Assembly (NCBI GenBank): GCA_020638655.1
Contig: JACKIC010000001.1
Location: 682,001 to 746,000 of the forward strand
Reading direction: 5' to 3'
Length of the DNA: 64,000 nt
Source of the DNA: Planctomycetota bacterium
GTDB taxonomy: Bacteria; Planctomycetota; UBA1135; UBA2386
The notes beneath the pieces were generated by a model. The model did no database searches and was not told where the DNA came from. It saw only the letters and a program-made list of their open reading frames with translations. The position numbers were made by a program, and so were the translations under genes. Within the stretch, counting starts at the first letter, position 1. Each line of letters begins with the position of its first letter. Shown one piece after another: positions 24,662 through 35,721 of this stretch.

Positions 24662-25510
24662 ATGAACCGCCACATCCTCACCCTCGCCCTGCTGCTCAGC
24701 CCCGCCGCACCGACCGCCCTGGTCGCTGCGCAGGGCGAAGGCATGCCGGCGCCGTCGGTGATGGAGGTGCGCGACGAGGCCGCCTCGATGGTCGATCGCA
24801 TCGGCGCCACCGTCGACCCGAGCCTGGCCTTCACCGACGAGCGCGGCTACCCGTTCCAGCTCAAGCAGCTGTTCCCCGGCGAGCGTCCGGTGATCCTGCT
24901 GCTCGGCTACTACAGCTGCCCGGCGATGTGCGGCCAGGTGCTCGACGCGACGCTGCGCTCGCTCAACCGCGTCGACCTCGAGCCCAGCAAGGACTACTAC
25001 CTGCTCAACGTCTCGATCGATCCGCGCGAGACCGCCGAGACCGCCAAGGACCGCAAGAACAACTTCCTGTCGAAGTTCGCCAAGCTCGGCGCGGCCGACG
25101 GCTGGCGCGTCTGCGTCGGCGACGAGCAGAACATCCGCATGCTCGCCGACACGGTCGGCTTCCAGTACTACTGGTCCGAGCACGCCAACCAGTACGCGCA
25201 CCCGCCCGCGGTGATCGTGCTGACCCCCAAGGGTGTGGTCAGCCGCGTGCTGGTCAACACCGAGTTCGAACCCGCCGATCTGCGCCTGGCCCTGATCGAA
25301 GCCAGCCAGGGCACGCTCGGCACCCTGTGGGACAAGGTCCGGCTCAACTGCCTGACCTTCGACTCCCGCACCAGCACCTACACGCTGACCGCCATGACGT
25401 TGATGCGCATCGGCGGCGCCGTCACCGTGATCGCCCTCGCGGCCATGATCCTGATCATGCTGCGCAAGGAACGTCGCAAGGCCGGCCAGACCGAGCCCGC
25501 CCACGCCTAG
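24662..25510 (+). CDS. SCO1/SenC family copper chaperone
   Basis: A 282-residue protein with an N-terminal signal peptide (cleavage near VAAQG) and a thioredoxin-fold SCO domain. It has the copper-binding CPAMC motif (Cys86 and Cys90) and the distal histidine in YAHPPAVIVLTPKG. A C-terminal membrane helix (about residues 249-269) anchors it. SCO proteins deliver copper to, or reduce, the CuA site of CoxB. The gene sits just upstream of coxB, as expected. Starts further upstream are not supported. Confidence 0.9.
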   Translation: MNRHILTLALLLSPAAPTALVAAQGEGMPAPSVMEVRDEAASMVDRIGATVDPSLAFTDERGYPFQLKQLFPGERPVILLLGYYSCPAMCGQVLDATLRSLNRVDLEPSKDYYLLNVSIDPRETAETAKDRKNNFLSKFAKLGAADGWRVCVGDEQNIRMLADTVGFQYYWSEHANQYAHPPAVIVLTPKGVVSRVLVNTEFEPADLRLALIEASQGTLGTLWDKVRLNCLTFDSRTSTYTLTAMTLMRIGGAVTVIALAAMILIMLRKERRKAGQTEPAHA

Positions 25511-25544
25511 AACCCGCATTCACAACCACCCGCCCAGGACCACC

Positions 25545-26603
25545 GTGTTCGTCAACTTGTTCCAGGACCCGGTCAACGCCGCCCAGGGGGTCGCCGAGAG
25601 CGTCCCGCAGAACCCGCACGCCCCCGCTCAGACGATCGACGCGTGGGGTCAGCTGCCCAAGCTGGCCAGCACGTTCGGCGACGTCGACGGGCTGTTCTAC
25701 TTCACCTACGCGGTGTGCATCTTCTTCTTCGTGCTGATCTTCGCCGCGCTGCTCTACAGCGTGATCAAGTGGCACCGCAAGACCTACGACCAGCCCGCGG
25801 CCTCGAACGTCACGCACAACACGCCGCTCGAAGTGGTCTGGACGGTGATCCCGCTGATCATCGTGATGGTGATGTTCGCGTGGGGCTTCAAGGGCAGCCT
25901 CGACATGACCAACGTGCCGCACGGCGCGCGTCAGTACAAGGCGACCGCCAAGCAGTGGAACTGGACGTTCAGCTACCCCAACGATCCGGTGCAGAGCTAC
26001 GGCGAGCTGTGGCTCGAGGTCGGCAAGCCGGCGTCGTTCCTGCTCGAGTCGACGGACGTGCTGCACGCGTTCTACATGCCGTCGATGCGCGTCAAGCGCG
26101 ACGTCGTGCCGGGCCGCTACCAGAAGGTCTGGTTCCAGCCGATCGAGAAGGGTGAATACCACCTGTTCTGCGCCGAGTACTGCGGCGACGACCACTCGAA
26201 GATGTACGCCAAGGTGCACGTCGTCGACGCGGTCGAATACGCCAAGCGCCCCTGGGACCAGTGGGACGACAACAACCCGGCCAAGGGCGGCGAGTCGCGC
26301 TACAAGGCGCTGTGCTCGAGCTGCCACTCGCTCGACGGCACCCCGCTGACGGGCCCGAGCTGGAAGGGGCTGTTCGTCAAGGATGCGAGCGGCGCGATCG
26401 TGGGCGGCCAGCGTGACGTGTTCGTCGGCGGCGTCAAGGAGACGATCACCGTCGACGACGCCTACATCATCGAATCGATCAAGAACCCCGAGGCCAAGAA
26501 GGCCGCGGGCCACGAGAAGAACGCGATGACCGCCTTCCCGAACCTCCCGGACCGGGAGATCCACGGCATCATCGAGTTCATGAAGACGTTGGCTGGCAAG
26601 TAG
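25545..26603 (+). CDS. coxB: Cytochrome c oxidase subunit II with fused cytochrome c domain (caa3 type)
   Basis: A 352-residue protein with two N-terminal membrane helices (about residues 50-72 and 97-117) and a periplasmic cupredoxin domain. The CuA ligands are a histidine in [10 protein letters not shown] and the C-x-E-x-x-x-C-x-x-x-H-x-x-M block (Cys209, Glu211, Cys213, His217, Met220). A C-terminal cytochrome c domain carries CSSCH (Cys257, Cys260, His261) and a late methionine (KNAMTAF). The fusion defines a caa3-type oxidase, which can take electrons directly from ACIII. The start is GTG. It precedes coxA by 61 bases. Confidence 0.95.
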   Translation: MFVNLFQDPVNAAQGVAESVPQNPHAPAQTIDAWGQLPKLASTFGDVDGLFYFTYAVCIFFFVLIFAALLYSVIKWHRKTYDQPAASNVTHNTPLEVVWTVIPLIIVMVMFAWGFKGSLDMTNVPHGARQYKATAKQWNWTFSYPNDPVQSYGELWLEVGKPASFLLESTDVLHAFYMPSMRVKRDVVPGRYQKVWFQPIEKGEYHLFCAEYCGDDHSKMYAKVHVVDAVEYAKRPWDQWDDNNPAKGGESRYKALCSSCHSLDGTPLTGPSWKGLFVKDASGAIVGGQRDVFVGGVKETITVDDAYIIESIKNPEAKKAAGHEKNAMTAFPNLPDREIHGIIEFMKTLAGK

Positions 26604-26664
26604 TCACGGCAGCACCAGCGACACCAGACAAGCACACCAGCAGCACGAACCCGCGAGCACGACC

Positions 26665-28323
<1,659 letters not shown>

Positions 28324-28390
28324 TGCCGGCGGTCACCTCACCCTCACGCGCTTCTCAACGCACCAGCCACCGCGCCACAGGTTCTTCGCA

Positions 28391-29125
28391 ATGAGTCACG
28401 ATGGTCATCACTCGGTCGTGATCCCCGCCCCGGGGCCCGAGTTCCAGTCCCACACGGTGGCGCACCACTTCGACACGCCGGTGCAGGAGTTCCAGAGCGC
28501 CAAGCTCGGCTTCTGGCTGTTCCTGGCGACGGAGATCCTGCTCTTCGGCGGACTGTTCGCGGCCTACTTCTACTACCACCAGATGTACCACGAGACGTTC
28601 CATCTCGGCGGTCAACAGCTGGACTGGTGGCTCGGCGCGCTCAACACCTCGGTGCTGCTGCTGAGTTCGTGGACGATGGCGATGGGCGTGCGCTCGGCGC
28701 AGACCAGCCAGAAGGGCAAGCTGCTGATGTATTGCGGGCTCACGGTGCTGGGCGCCGTGATCTTCCTCGTGATCAAGTTCTTCGAATACAAGGCGAAGAA
28801 CGAGCACGGTCTGATCGAGTTCGCGCACCTCTTCGACGGCTACAACGGCGCCACGGGCCAGCTCTCGTGGTTCACCGACCACGACGGTGTCATGGCGGGC
28901 GTGCCCCACGGCCACCTGTTCTTCGCGATCTACCTGACGATGACCGCGATCCACGGCCTGCACGTCATCATCGGCGCCGGCCTGATCGTCTGGATCATGA
29001 AGGGCGCCGCGAAGGGTCGCTTCCACGCCGGCTATTACCTGCCCGTCGACCTGGTCGGCCTCTACTGGCACCTCGTCGACCTGATCTGGATCTTCCTCTT
29101 CCCCCTGCTCTACCTCGTCTCTTGA
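28391..29125 (+). CDS. coxC: Cytochrome c oxidase subunit III
   Basis: A 244-residue membrane protein of the CoxC family. The first helix is LGFWLFLATEILLFGGLFAAY. A histidine-rich region near GVPHGHLFFAIYLTMTAIHGLHV is conserved, and the protein ends with WHLVDLIWIFLFPLLYL, the family signature. It has about five helices (the seven-helix forms have two more). It stabilises subunit I against turnover inactivation. The gene is 67 bases after coxA and 7 before coxD. Confidence 0.94.
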   Translation: MSHDGHHSVVIPAPGPEFQSHTVAHHFDTPVQEFQSAKLGFWLFLATEILLFGGLFAAYFYYHQMYHETFHLGGQQLDWWLGALNTSVLLLSSWTMAMGVRSAQTSQKGKLLMYCGLTVLGAVIFLVIKFFEYKAKNEHGLIEFAHLFDGYNGATGQLSWFTDHDGVMAGVPHGHLFFAIYLTMTAIHGLHVIIGAGLIVWIMKGAAKGRFHAGYYLPVDLVGLYWHLVDLIWIFLFPLLYLVS

Positions 29126-29132
29126 GCCGCCG

Positions 29133-29573
29133 ATGAGTGCTTCCAACGACAATGCTGGCCACGGACACACTGCCAGCGGACACGACGCCCACGGACACGG
29201 CGAGCTACAGATGGGTCACCATCACGTCAGCAGCTCGGCGATGTTCCTCAACGTGCTGATCGCGCTGCTGATCCTGACCGCGATCACGGTCGGGGCGTCG
29301 CGCATCGACTTCGGCTCGGCCAACCTGCTGATCGCGATGGCGATCGCCAGCGTCAAGGCCTCGCTGGTCATCGCCTTCTTCATGCACGTGAAGTGGGACA
29401 CGGCGATCAACAAGATCGTGTTCCTGAGCTCGTTCCTGTTCCTGTCGCTGCTGTTCATCTTCACGCTCGCCGACCAGGCCACGCGGCGCATGGACGACCA
29501 GGCGCTGACCACCAAGACGCCGGTCGACAAGCAGTGGGTGCACCCTTCGACCCTCGCCGAACAGAAGCAGTAA
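29133..29573 (+). CDS. coxD: Cytochrome c oxidase subunit IV family protein
   Basis: A 146-residue protein with a strongly histidine-rich N-terminus (about 9 His in the first 32 residues), then three hydrophobic helices (about residues 36-54, 60-80 and 88-109). The segment VKASLVIAFFMHVKWD is the hallmark of bacterial subunit IV (COX4_pro). It is an accessory subunit of the oxidase, probably in assembly or stability of the CuB site. It ends the respiratory operon; the SNF2 gene begins at once downstream. Confidence 0.9.
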   Translation: MSASNDNAGHGHTASGHDAHGHGELQMGHHHVSSSAMFLNVLIALLILTAITVGASRIDFGSANLLIAMAIASVKASLVIAFFMHVKWDTAINKIVFLSSFLFLSLLFIFTLADQATRRMDDQALTTKTPVDKQWVHPSTLAEQKQ

Positions 29574-29652
29574 CCTGCACGCCGCCTATCTGCATTCCCG
29601 TCAGTCCGCGGAAGCGCGGCTCGCCCTGTGGTCCGACGGCGGGGCAGATGAG

Positions 29653-32454
29653 GTGCTGCGTACCCTGCCAGAGGGCCTGCGCGCCCAGGCCAAGACGATC
29701 GAGCTGCAGGTGCTGCTGGCCGTCGAGGAAGCGAGCCTCAAGCCGCTGCTGACGACGACGCCCGCCGACGGCGAAGAGGACGAGCGCGGCACGACGCGCA
29801 CCGCACCGTCGCTGTGGACGATCCCGGCGGTCGGGCTGCCCCTGGCCGTCGCCGTGCCGTGGCTCGCGAGCCTCGACCCGGCCACCCAGCCGCCGGCCAT
29901 GCGCGTGCTCGCCGCCGCCAGCCAGCTGGTGAGCAAGCTCGCCGACCGCGGCGACTTCGCGCCCGCGCCCCAACCCGGCGTGCTGCAGTGGACGCCGCAC
30001 TGGACCGCCGACACGCAGTGGGTGCTCGCGGGCCTCGCCGAGATCGTGCCCGGCTCGCTGTGCACGGCGCGCTTCGCGGTGCCCGACGACCCGGTGTTCG
30101 CGGTCACGCAGCGCAACCTTCTGGTCAGCTTCATCGGCCACGCCCTCGACCAGCTGCTGCGCCAGCGCGCCGCCGACGGTCTGCCGGTCTCGCCGCGCTA
30201 CGAGAAGGCCGAGCGCCTGCCGCGCGAGTTCTGGCACACGCCGCTGGTGCCCGTGCTCGAGATCCTCGTGCCCGACACGCCGCTCGAGGAGGGCGCCCCG
30301 TGGGGGCTGTCGATCCTGGTGCGCCCGATCCCGACGGTGCCGTTCACCGAGACCATCGAGAGCCTGCACCAGCGCCTCGCCGCCTCGCCGTTCCCCAACG
30401 AGCTGGCCGAGAGCGGCGTGCACCGCATCGAACAGACCATCGACCGCGTCGCCGAGAAGCTGCCGGCCCTGCGCCGCGCCCGCAACCTCAGCGATGGTCG
30501 CGCCAGCCTGACCCGTCAGGAACTCGACCAGATCCTCGACCACCTGCCGCTGCTCGAGACCGAAGGCTTCGAGCTGACCCTGCCGGGCATCGAGTCGATG
30601 CAGCGCCTGTCCGCGCGCGTCGCCATCGTCGAGGCCGCGGCGCAGGCCGACGACCCGCGGCCGTGGTTCGAGTTCCGCTGGAGCCTGGCGATCGGCGATC
30701 AGGAGCTCAACCAGCAGCAGTTCGACCAGCTCGTCGAGGCCAAGTCGCCGCTGGTGTTCATCGACCGCAAGCCGGTGCTGCTGTCGCCCAAGGACCGCGA
30801 GGCGCTGCGCGACTTCAAGAAGCGCGTCAACGACGGCGGCGAGCGCATCAGCTTCTTCGAGGCGCTGCGCCTGCGGCTCGGCGGCGCGTCGCACCTGCAC
30901 GGCCTGGCGATGGAGTCGATCGCCAGCACGCCGCGGCTCGAGCAGATCCTCTACAACCTCGACCAGGCGCGTGAGGTCGAGGACCGGCCGCTGCCCGACG
31001 GTTTCCTCGGCGAGCTGCGCCCGTACCAGCAGCGCGGCCACTCGTGGATGCACTTCCTGGTCGACCAGGGCTTCGGCGCGTGTCTGGCCGACGACATGGG
31101 CTTGGGCAAGACCGTGCAGGCGATCACGGTGATGCTCGACTGGCGCCGCCAGCGCGGCGACGAAGGCTGCATCCTGATCGTGTGCCCGGTGTCGGTGCTC
31201 GGCAACTGGCGCCGCGAGCTGCAGCGCTTCGCCCCCGAACTCAAGGTCGTGCTGCACCACGGCAAGGGCCGCGCCGCCGGCGTCGACGAGTTCAAGCAGG
31301 CGCTGCGCGCCAACGACATCATGCTGACGAGCTACAACCTGCTGCAGCGCGACGAAGAGGTCATGACCTCGGTCACGTTCAGCGGCGTGGTGCTCGACGA
31401 AGCGCAGAACATCAAGAACCCGACGACGCGCCAGTCGCGCGTCGCGCGCACGCTGCGCGGCATGTTCCGCATGGCGCTGACCGGCACGCCGCTCGAGAAC
31501 CGTCCGCTCGACCTGTGGTCGATCATGGACTTCCTCAACGAGGGCCTGCTCGGCACGCGCACGCAGTTCACGCAGACGCTCGAGCACCCGATCGTCAAGC
31601 AGCGGCGCCAGGGTTCGATGTCGGCGCTGGCGCGGCTGGTGCGCCCGTTCGTGCTGCGCCGCCTCAAGACCGACCCCGAGATCGTCGCCGACCTGCCCGA
31701 GAAGACCGAGCAGATCGTCTCGGCGACGTTGTCGCGCGAGCAGGCGATCCTCTACGAGTCCGTGGTGCGCAAGGGCCTGCAGGAGGTCGAGAACGCGGGC
31801 GAGGGCATCCAGCGCCGCGGCGCGATCCTGACCACGCTGTTGCGCCTCAAGCAGGTGTGCAATCACCCGGCGCACTACCTGATGGACGGCAGCTCGCTGC
31901 CGAGCCGGTCGGGCAAGCTCGACCTGCTCACCGAGATGGCCGAGGAGGCGCTCGACGAGGGCGACCGGTGCCTCGTGTTCACGCAGTTCAAGGAGATGGG
32001 CTCGCTGCTCAAGACCCACCTCGAGAACCAGTTCGGCGGCCAGGTGCTGTTCCTGCACGGCGGCGTGACGCAGAAGGAACGCGACCAGATGGTCACCGAG
32101 TTCCAGGAGTCGAAGCCCGACGGCCCCAAGATCTTCGTGCTGTCGCTCAAGGCCGGCGGCACCGGCCTCAACCTCACCGCCGCCAACCGCGTGTTCCACT
32201 TCGACCGCTGGTGGAACCCGGCCGTCGAGGACCAGGCCACCGACCGCGCGTTCCGCATCGGCCAGCAGCGCAACGTGTTCGTGCACAAGTTCGTCTGCAA
32301 CGGCACGCTCGAGGAGCGCATCCAGCAGATGCTCGATCGCAAGCGCGAGGTCGCCGACAACCTGCTCGCCGCCGGCGAGAACTGGATCACCGAGCTGTCC
32401 AACGAGGAGCTCAAGCGCCTGCTCGTGCTCGACCGCAAGGAGGCGCTCGCCTGA
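29653..32454 (+). CDS. SNF2-family DEAD/DEAH-like helicase
   Basis: At least 933 residues. The N-terminal half (about residues 1-440) is the bacterial SNF2-associated domain. The helicase core has Walker A GLGKT (Lys486), the DEAQ box (Asp582, Glu583), motif III (LTGTPLENR), motif V (SLKAGGTGLNLTAA) and motif VI (ATDRAFRIGQQ). It belongs to the SWI2/SNF2 ATPases that translocate on double-stranded DNA; the specific target is unknown. The first ATG/GTG/TTG in frame is GTG 29653. However, the preceding 26 codons from CTG 29575 also read like the family N-terminus (LHAAYLHSRQSAEARLALW), so the true start may be that CTG, 2 bases past coxD. It overlaps the SWIM gene by one base. Confidence 0.9.
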   Translation: MLRTLPEGLRAQAKTIELQVLLAVEEASLKPLLTTTPADGEEDERGTTRTAPSLWTIPAVGLPLAVAVPWLASLDPATQPPAMRVLAAASQLVSKLADRGDFAPAPQPGVLQWTPHWTADTQWVLAGLAEIVPGSLCTARFAVPDDPVFAVTQRNLLVSFIGHALDQLLRQRAADGLPVSPRYEKAERLPREFWHTPLVPVLEILVPDTPLEEGAPWGLSILVRPIPTVPFTETIESLHQRLAASPFPNELAESGVHRIEQTIDRVAEKLPALRRARNLSDGRASLTRQELDQILDHLPLLETEGFELTLPGIESMQRLSARVAIVEAAAQADDPRPWFEFRWSLAIGDQELNQQQFDQLVEAKSPLVFIDRKPVLLSPKDREALRDFKKRVNDGGERISFFEALRLRLGGASHLHGLAMESIASTPRLEQILYNLDQAREVEDRPLPDGFLGELRPYQQRGHSWMHFLVDQGFGACLADDMGLGKTVQAITVMLDWRRQRGDEGCILIVCPVSVLGNWRRELQRFAPELKVVLHHGKGRAAGVDEFKQALRANDIMLTSYNLLQRDEEVMTSVTFSGVVLDEAQNIKNPTTRQSRVARTLRGMFRMALTGTPLENRPLDLWSIMDFLNEGLLGTRTQFTQTLEHPIVKQRRQGSMSALARLVRPFVLRRLKTDPEIVADLPEKTEQIVSATLSREQAILYESVVRKGLQEVENAGEGIQRRGAILTTLLRLKQVCNHPAHYLMDGSSLPSRSGKLDLLTEMAEEALDEGDRCLVFTQFKEMGSLLKTHLENQFGGQVLFLHGGVTQKERDQMVTEFQESKPDGPKIFVLSLKAGGTGLNLTAANRVFHFDRWWNPAVEDQATDRAFRIGQQRNVFVHKFVCNGTLEERIQQMLDRKREVADNLLAAGENWITELSNEELKRLLVLDRKEALA

Positions 32455-33164
32455 TGGAACGCAAACCCGTCTCCCTCGGCGAACGCTGGCGGCGCGAGGC
32501 CACGCGCGGCATCGACGACCAGCGGCTCGCGGCGGCGCTCGAGGCGCTGCCCAGCGTGCGCAAGCCCAAGGTGCGCATCCGCGCCGGCTCGATCCGCGTC
32601 GAGATGGAGGGCTCGATGGGCTCGATCCACGAGGTCTCGCTGCAGATCCGCACGCTGCCGCAGAAGGACTGGCCGACGCTGGTGCGCGTGCTGCGCCGCA
32701 GCAAGTCGATCGTCGAGGCACTCGAGAACGGCCGCGTGCCGCGCTCGTTCGACCGCCTCGTGGCCCGCATCATCGGCGAGCCGCTGTTCCCCGAGGGGCG
32801 CAGCGTCACCTTCGGCTGCTCGTGCGACCTGCCCGAGAAGCCGTGCCGGCACGTGCTCGCGCTGCACGAACTGTGCGCGCGCCGGCTCGACGAGCGGCCG
32901 TGGGAGATGCTGCTGCTGCGCGGCGTCGACCTGCAGGACCTGCTGACCAAGGTGCACCAGACCACGCCCGACGGCGACCTGCCGCCCCTGGCGTTCGGCG
33001 TGCCCGAGGAGCCCGTGCTCTACCCCGACGCCGAGGACGCCGATCTCGGCCAGAGCCTGACGATGGCGCAGATCCGCTGGCTCACGGGCGAGGTGTCGGA
33101 TCGGCTCGCGAAGGCCGCGCTGCAGGCGCTGGGCGCGCTGGCGGACAAGCCGCCGGTGCCCTGA
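32454..33164 (+). CDS. SWIM zinc-finger protein, partner of the SNF2 helicase
   Basis: A 236-residue protein. The C-x-C ... C-x-H zinc motif of the SWIM finger is at about residues 122-134 (CSCDLPEKPCRHVLALH). The upstream region RIRAGSIRVEMEGSMGSIHEVSLQI is a beta-rich part typical of bacterial SWIM proteins. Its ATG shares the last base of the SNF2 stop (TGATG), so translation is coupled. SNF2 plus SWIM gene pairs occur in many bacteria and are thought to act together on DNA; the biological role is not established. Confidence 0.85.
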   Translation: MERKPVSLGERWRREATRGIDDQRLAAALEALPSVRKPKVRIRAGSIRVEMEGSMGSIHEVSLQIRTLPQKDWPTLVRVLRRSKSIVEALENGRVPRSFDRLVARIIGEPLFPEGRSVTFGCSCDLPEKPCRHVLALHELCARRLDERPWEMLLLRGVDLQDLLTKVHQTTPDGDLPPLAFGVPEEPVLYPDAEDADLGQSLTMAQIRWLTGEVSDRLAKAALQALGALADKPPVP

Positions 33165-33173
33165 GCGCCGCGA

Positions 33174-34061
33174 TCAGAAGACCGGCACGATGGTCCAGTT
33201 TGCCGGATCGATCCTGTACCCGGGAAGCTGCCAGGGCTCACGGTGCCGCGACAGCATCTGCTGGATCTCCGCCGCGCCCAGCCCCCGCCGCTTTGCCTCA
33301 CGCAGCTGCAACGACAAGCCCGCGCTGCTCTCGACGATCGGTTCGAGCATCGCGCGCCGCTCCGCCAAGGGCCTGGCGTTGAAGCCACGGGCATAGTCGC
33401 TGCGGGACTGCGCGATCACCGCATCGCGGAAGTCACCAGCGTCCTTGGCATTGGCGTACTTGTTGGCTTCGAACAGGAACAGAGCCGCAAGGCGCTTTCC
33501 GTCTGCCTGCACACCACCGAGCAGCACGATCTCGTGCCCCTCGGGCACGGCGGTCGGAACACTTCCCTCGACCACGAGGCCGACACGTCCCTCGCTGAGT
33601 TCGGAGGACGCTGCCTCGAACAGGCACATGTCGTGCACGATCGCTGCTCCCTTCTCCACTGCTCCCCCGGACTGGGCGCAACGCTGGAGCTCCTCGAGGG
33701 ACGAGCCTCTCCTTTCGGACAGCAGACGTTGCAGTTCCATTCGAATGTCCTCGTCGGGGAGAGCGACGAACTGCAGCCCCGTCAGGGCTGCCGCCGTCTC
33801 GGCCCAGGCAGTTGCCTCTTCCCCACGCAGCACTCCTGCAACCGATGCCCGATCTGCCTTCTGCGAATCGTCTGCCGATGGTGGGCCCGACGCAGTCGAA
33901 CCAGCGTGTGCCACACTTGGTGCGCCGCCTGAACGCATCGACCCGTCACTGGTGACGTCCTCTCGTACCGGGGCGGCATCGCGGGACCTGAGCCGCGACC
34001 AGGCAAGTCCGATGACCACGCACACCGCGGCCCCGGTCAGGATCCTGCCGAAACGAGGCAT
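33174..34061 (-). CDS. Membrane-anchored hypothetical protein
   Basis: A 295-residue protein starting MPRFGRILTGAAVCVVIGLAW, with a single N-terminal membrane helix, then a Ser/Ala-rich linker and a mainly helical extracytoplasmic domain. No family is recognised. The segment VPEGHEIVLLGGVQADGKRLAALFLFEANKYA looks like a small alpha/beta core. The start at 34061 is preceded by GAGGA at a proper distance; an ATG at 34109 has no such site. It is convergent with the SWIM gene (9 bases apart). Codon use is less G/C-biased at third positions than in the respiratory operon. Confidence 0.55.
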   Translation of the reverse strand: MPRFGRILTGAAVCVVIGLAWSRLRSRDAAPVREDVTSDGSMRSGGAPSVAHAGSTASGPPSADDSQKADRASVAGVLRGEEATAWAETAAALTGLQFVALPDEDIRMELQRLLSERRGSSLEELQRCAQSGGAVEKGAAIVHDMCLFEAASSELSEGRVGLVVEGSVPTAVPEGHEIVLLGGVQADGKRLAALFLFEANKYANAKDAGDFRDAVIAQSRSDYARGFNARPLAERRAMLEPIVESSAGLSLQLREAKRRGLGAAEIQQMLSRHREPWQLPGYRIDPANWTIVPVF

Positions 34062-34222
34062 CGCAGTCCTCACACTCGTCGGAGACATCGAAGTTCCCGC
34101 GGTCGACATTCGATCCGCCGACCTGCCACGCGTGCCTCGATGAGACGTTCGTTGCCGCCGCCGGTCAACCCCTCGACCGTGGCACCGGAACCCTGGCGAA
34201 GAAGGCCGGAAATCGGCGATAG

Positions 34223-35665
34223 ATGACCGAACGCGCTCGACAGGCCTCGGCCTTTTTCGTCTCCTTCGGCCCTCCCCTCTCCGACTCGCTGCGCATGCTG
34301 GCAGAACTCACCCGCTTCGACCTCACGGGCACGACTCTCGGACTAGTCGCGCTCGGAGTCTTCGTCTTCGCCTACCTGCTCGTCATCCTCGAGGAACGCA
34401 TCCACCTGCGCAAATCGAAGCCGGTCGTGCTCGCTGCCGGCGTGATCTGGCTGCTGGTGGCCCTGGCCTACGGGAGCCATCCGGAGGGCAAGGACCTGCC
34501 GGGCGGCCACCTCGAGGAGCGCATCCTGCACCACACGGGTGAGTACGGGGCGCTGTTCCTCTTCCTGCTGACGGCGATGACCTACATCTCGTCGATCGCG
34601 TCGCACAACGTGTTCTTGAAGCTGAACGCGATCCTCGTGTCGCGCGGCTTCAGCCTGCGGGCGGTGTTCTGGGCCACGGGCGGGCTCTCGTTCGTGATCT
34701 CGCCGGTCGCCGACAACCTGACCACGGCGCTGCTGATGGGCACCGTCGCGGTCTCGGTCGGCAAGGGCAACGTGCCGTTCATCGCCGCCGCCTGCACCAA
34801 CATCGTCATCGCCGCCAACGCCGGCGGCGCGTTCTCGCCGTTCGGCGACATCACGACGCTGATGGTGTGGGCCAAGGGCAAGGTCGAGACTGCCAAGTTC
34901 TTCACCCTGGTCGCGCCGTCGCTCGTCAACTGGCTGATCCCCGCCGTGATCATGCACTTCATGATCCCCAAGGCGCAGCCCGAGCCGCTGGCCAAGGAGG
35001 TCGAGCTCAAGGACGGCTGGCTGACCGTGATCCTGCTGTTCCTGGTGACGATCGCGACCGCCGTGACCTTCCACGCGGTGTTCCACCTGCCGCCGTTCCT
35101 GGGCATGACCACCGGCCTGGGCTTCTTCATGATCTACGGCTGGATCCGCAAGACCATCTTCCACAAGCGCGGCAAGGGCGAGGACATCAACGTCTTCCAC
35201 AACATCGCCGAGGTCGAGTGGGACACGATGCTGTTCTTCTTCGGCGTGATCCTCTGCGTCGGCGGCCTGCAGGAGCTCATGTTCCTGCAGAAGGCGAGCG
35301 CCTACCTGTTCGACCCGGTCACCGGCGTCGGCGCGACCACCGCCAACATCTGCATCGGCGTGCTGTCGGCGATCATCGACAACGTGCCCGTGATGTTCGC
35401 GGTGCTCGGCATGGACCCGGCGATGGACCCGCTCAATCCCGGCGTGCTGCACACGCCGATGGCCGACTACCAGTGGCTGCTGATCACGCTGACCGCGGGC
35501 GTCGGCGGCTCGCTGCTGTCCGTCGGCTCGGCCGCCGGCGTCGCCCTGATGGGCACCGCGCACGGCTACTACACCTTCGGCCGCCACCTCAAGTTCCTGC
35601 CGGCCATCGCCGCGGGCTACGCCGGCGCGATCGTCGTGCACTGGGCGCTCAACGCGCCCAAGTAG
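34223..35665 (+). CDS. nhaD: NhaD-type sodium/proton antiporter
   Basis: A 480-residue polytopic membrane protein of the ion transporter superfamily. NhaD hallmarks are visible: SPVADNLTTALLMGT, NIVIAANAGGAFSPFGDITTLMVW and AIIDNVPVMFAVLG, the paired half-helix segments with the conserved aspartates. It would exchange Na+ (or Li+) for protons across the inner membrane. It fits with energy coupling in the neighbouring respiratory genes or with salt exposure of the organism (inference). An alternative ATG at 34295 would remove 24 mostly polar residues. Codon bias matches the respiratory genes rather than its direct neighbours. Confidence 0.9.
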   Translation: MTERARQASAFFVSFGPPLSDSLRMLAELTRFDLTGTTLGLVALGVFVFAYLLVILEERIHLRKSKPVVLAAGVIWLLVALAYGSHPEGKDLPGGHLEERILHHTGEYGALFLFLLTAMTYISSIASHNVFLKLNAILVSRGFSLRAVFWATGGLSFVISPVADNLTTALLMGTVAVSVGKGNVPFIAAACTNIVIAANAGGAFSPFGDITTLMVWAKGKVETAKFFTLVAPSLVNWLIPAVIMHFMIPKAQPEPLAKEVELKDGWLTVILLFLVTIATAVTFHAVFHLPPFLGMTTGLGFFMIYGWIRKTIFHKRGKGEDINVFHNIAEVEWDTMLFFFGVILCVGGLQELMFLQKASAYLFDPVTGVGATTANICIGVLSAIIDNVPVMFAVLGMDPAMDPLNPGVLHTPMADYQWLLITLTAGVGGSLLSVGSAAGVALMGTAHGYYTFGRHLKFLPAIAAGYAGAIVVHWALNAPK

Positions 35666-35684
35666 CCCGCCGGGGATGGTCGCC

Positions 35685-35713
35685 TTGACCGCTTTGCCGC
35701 AGCCATCGAGAAT
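35685..35713 (+). promoter_or_regulatory. Candidate promoter of the sigma/anti-sigma/CHAT operon
   Basis: TTGACC (35685-35690) and GAGAAT (35708-35713) have a 17-base spacer. The -10 ends 8 bases before the ATG at 35722, so the transcript would be almost leaderless. Prediction only. Confidence 0.35.
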
Positions 35714-35721
35714 CCGCGCCA

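Noticed and set aside
29461..32721. Open frame of about 1086 codons antisense to the SNF2 gene
   Set aside because: The opposite strand carries all helicase motifs in order; the antisense protein shows no domain and starts inside the SWIM gene.
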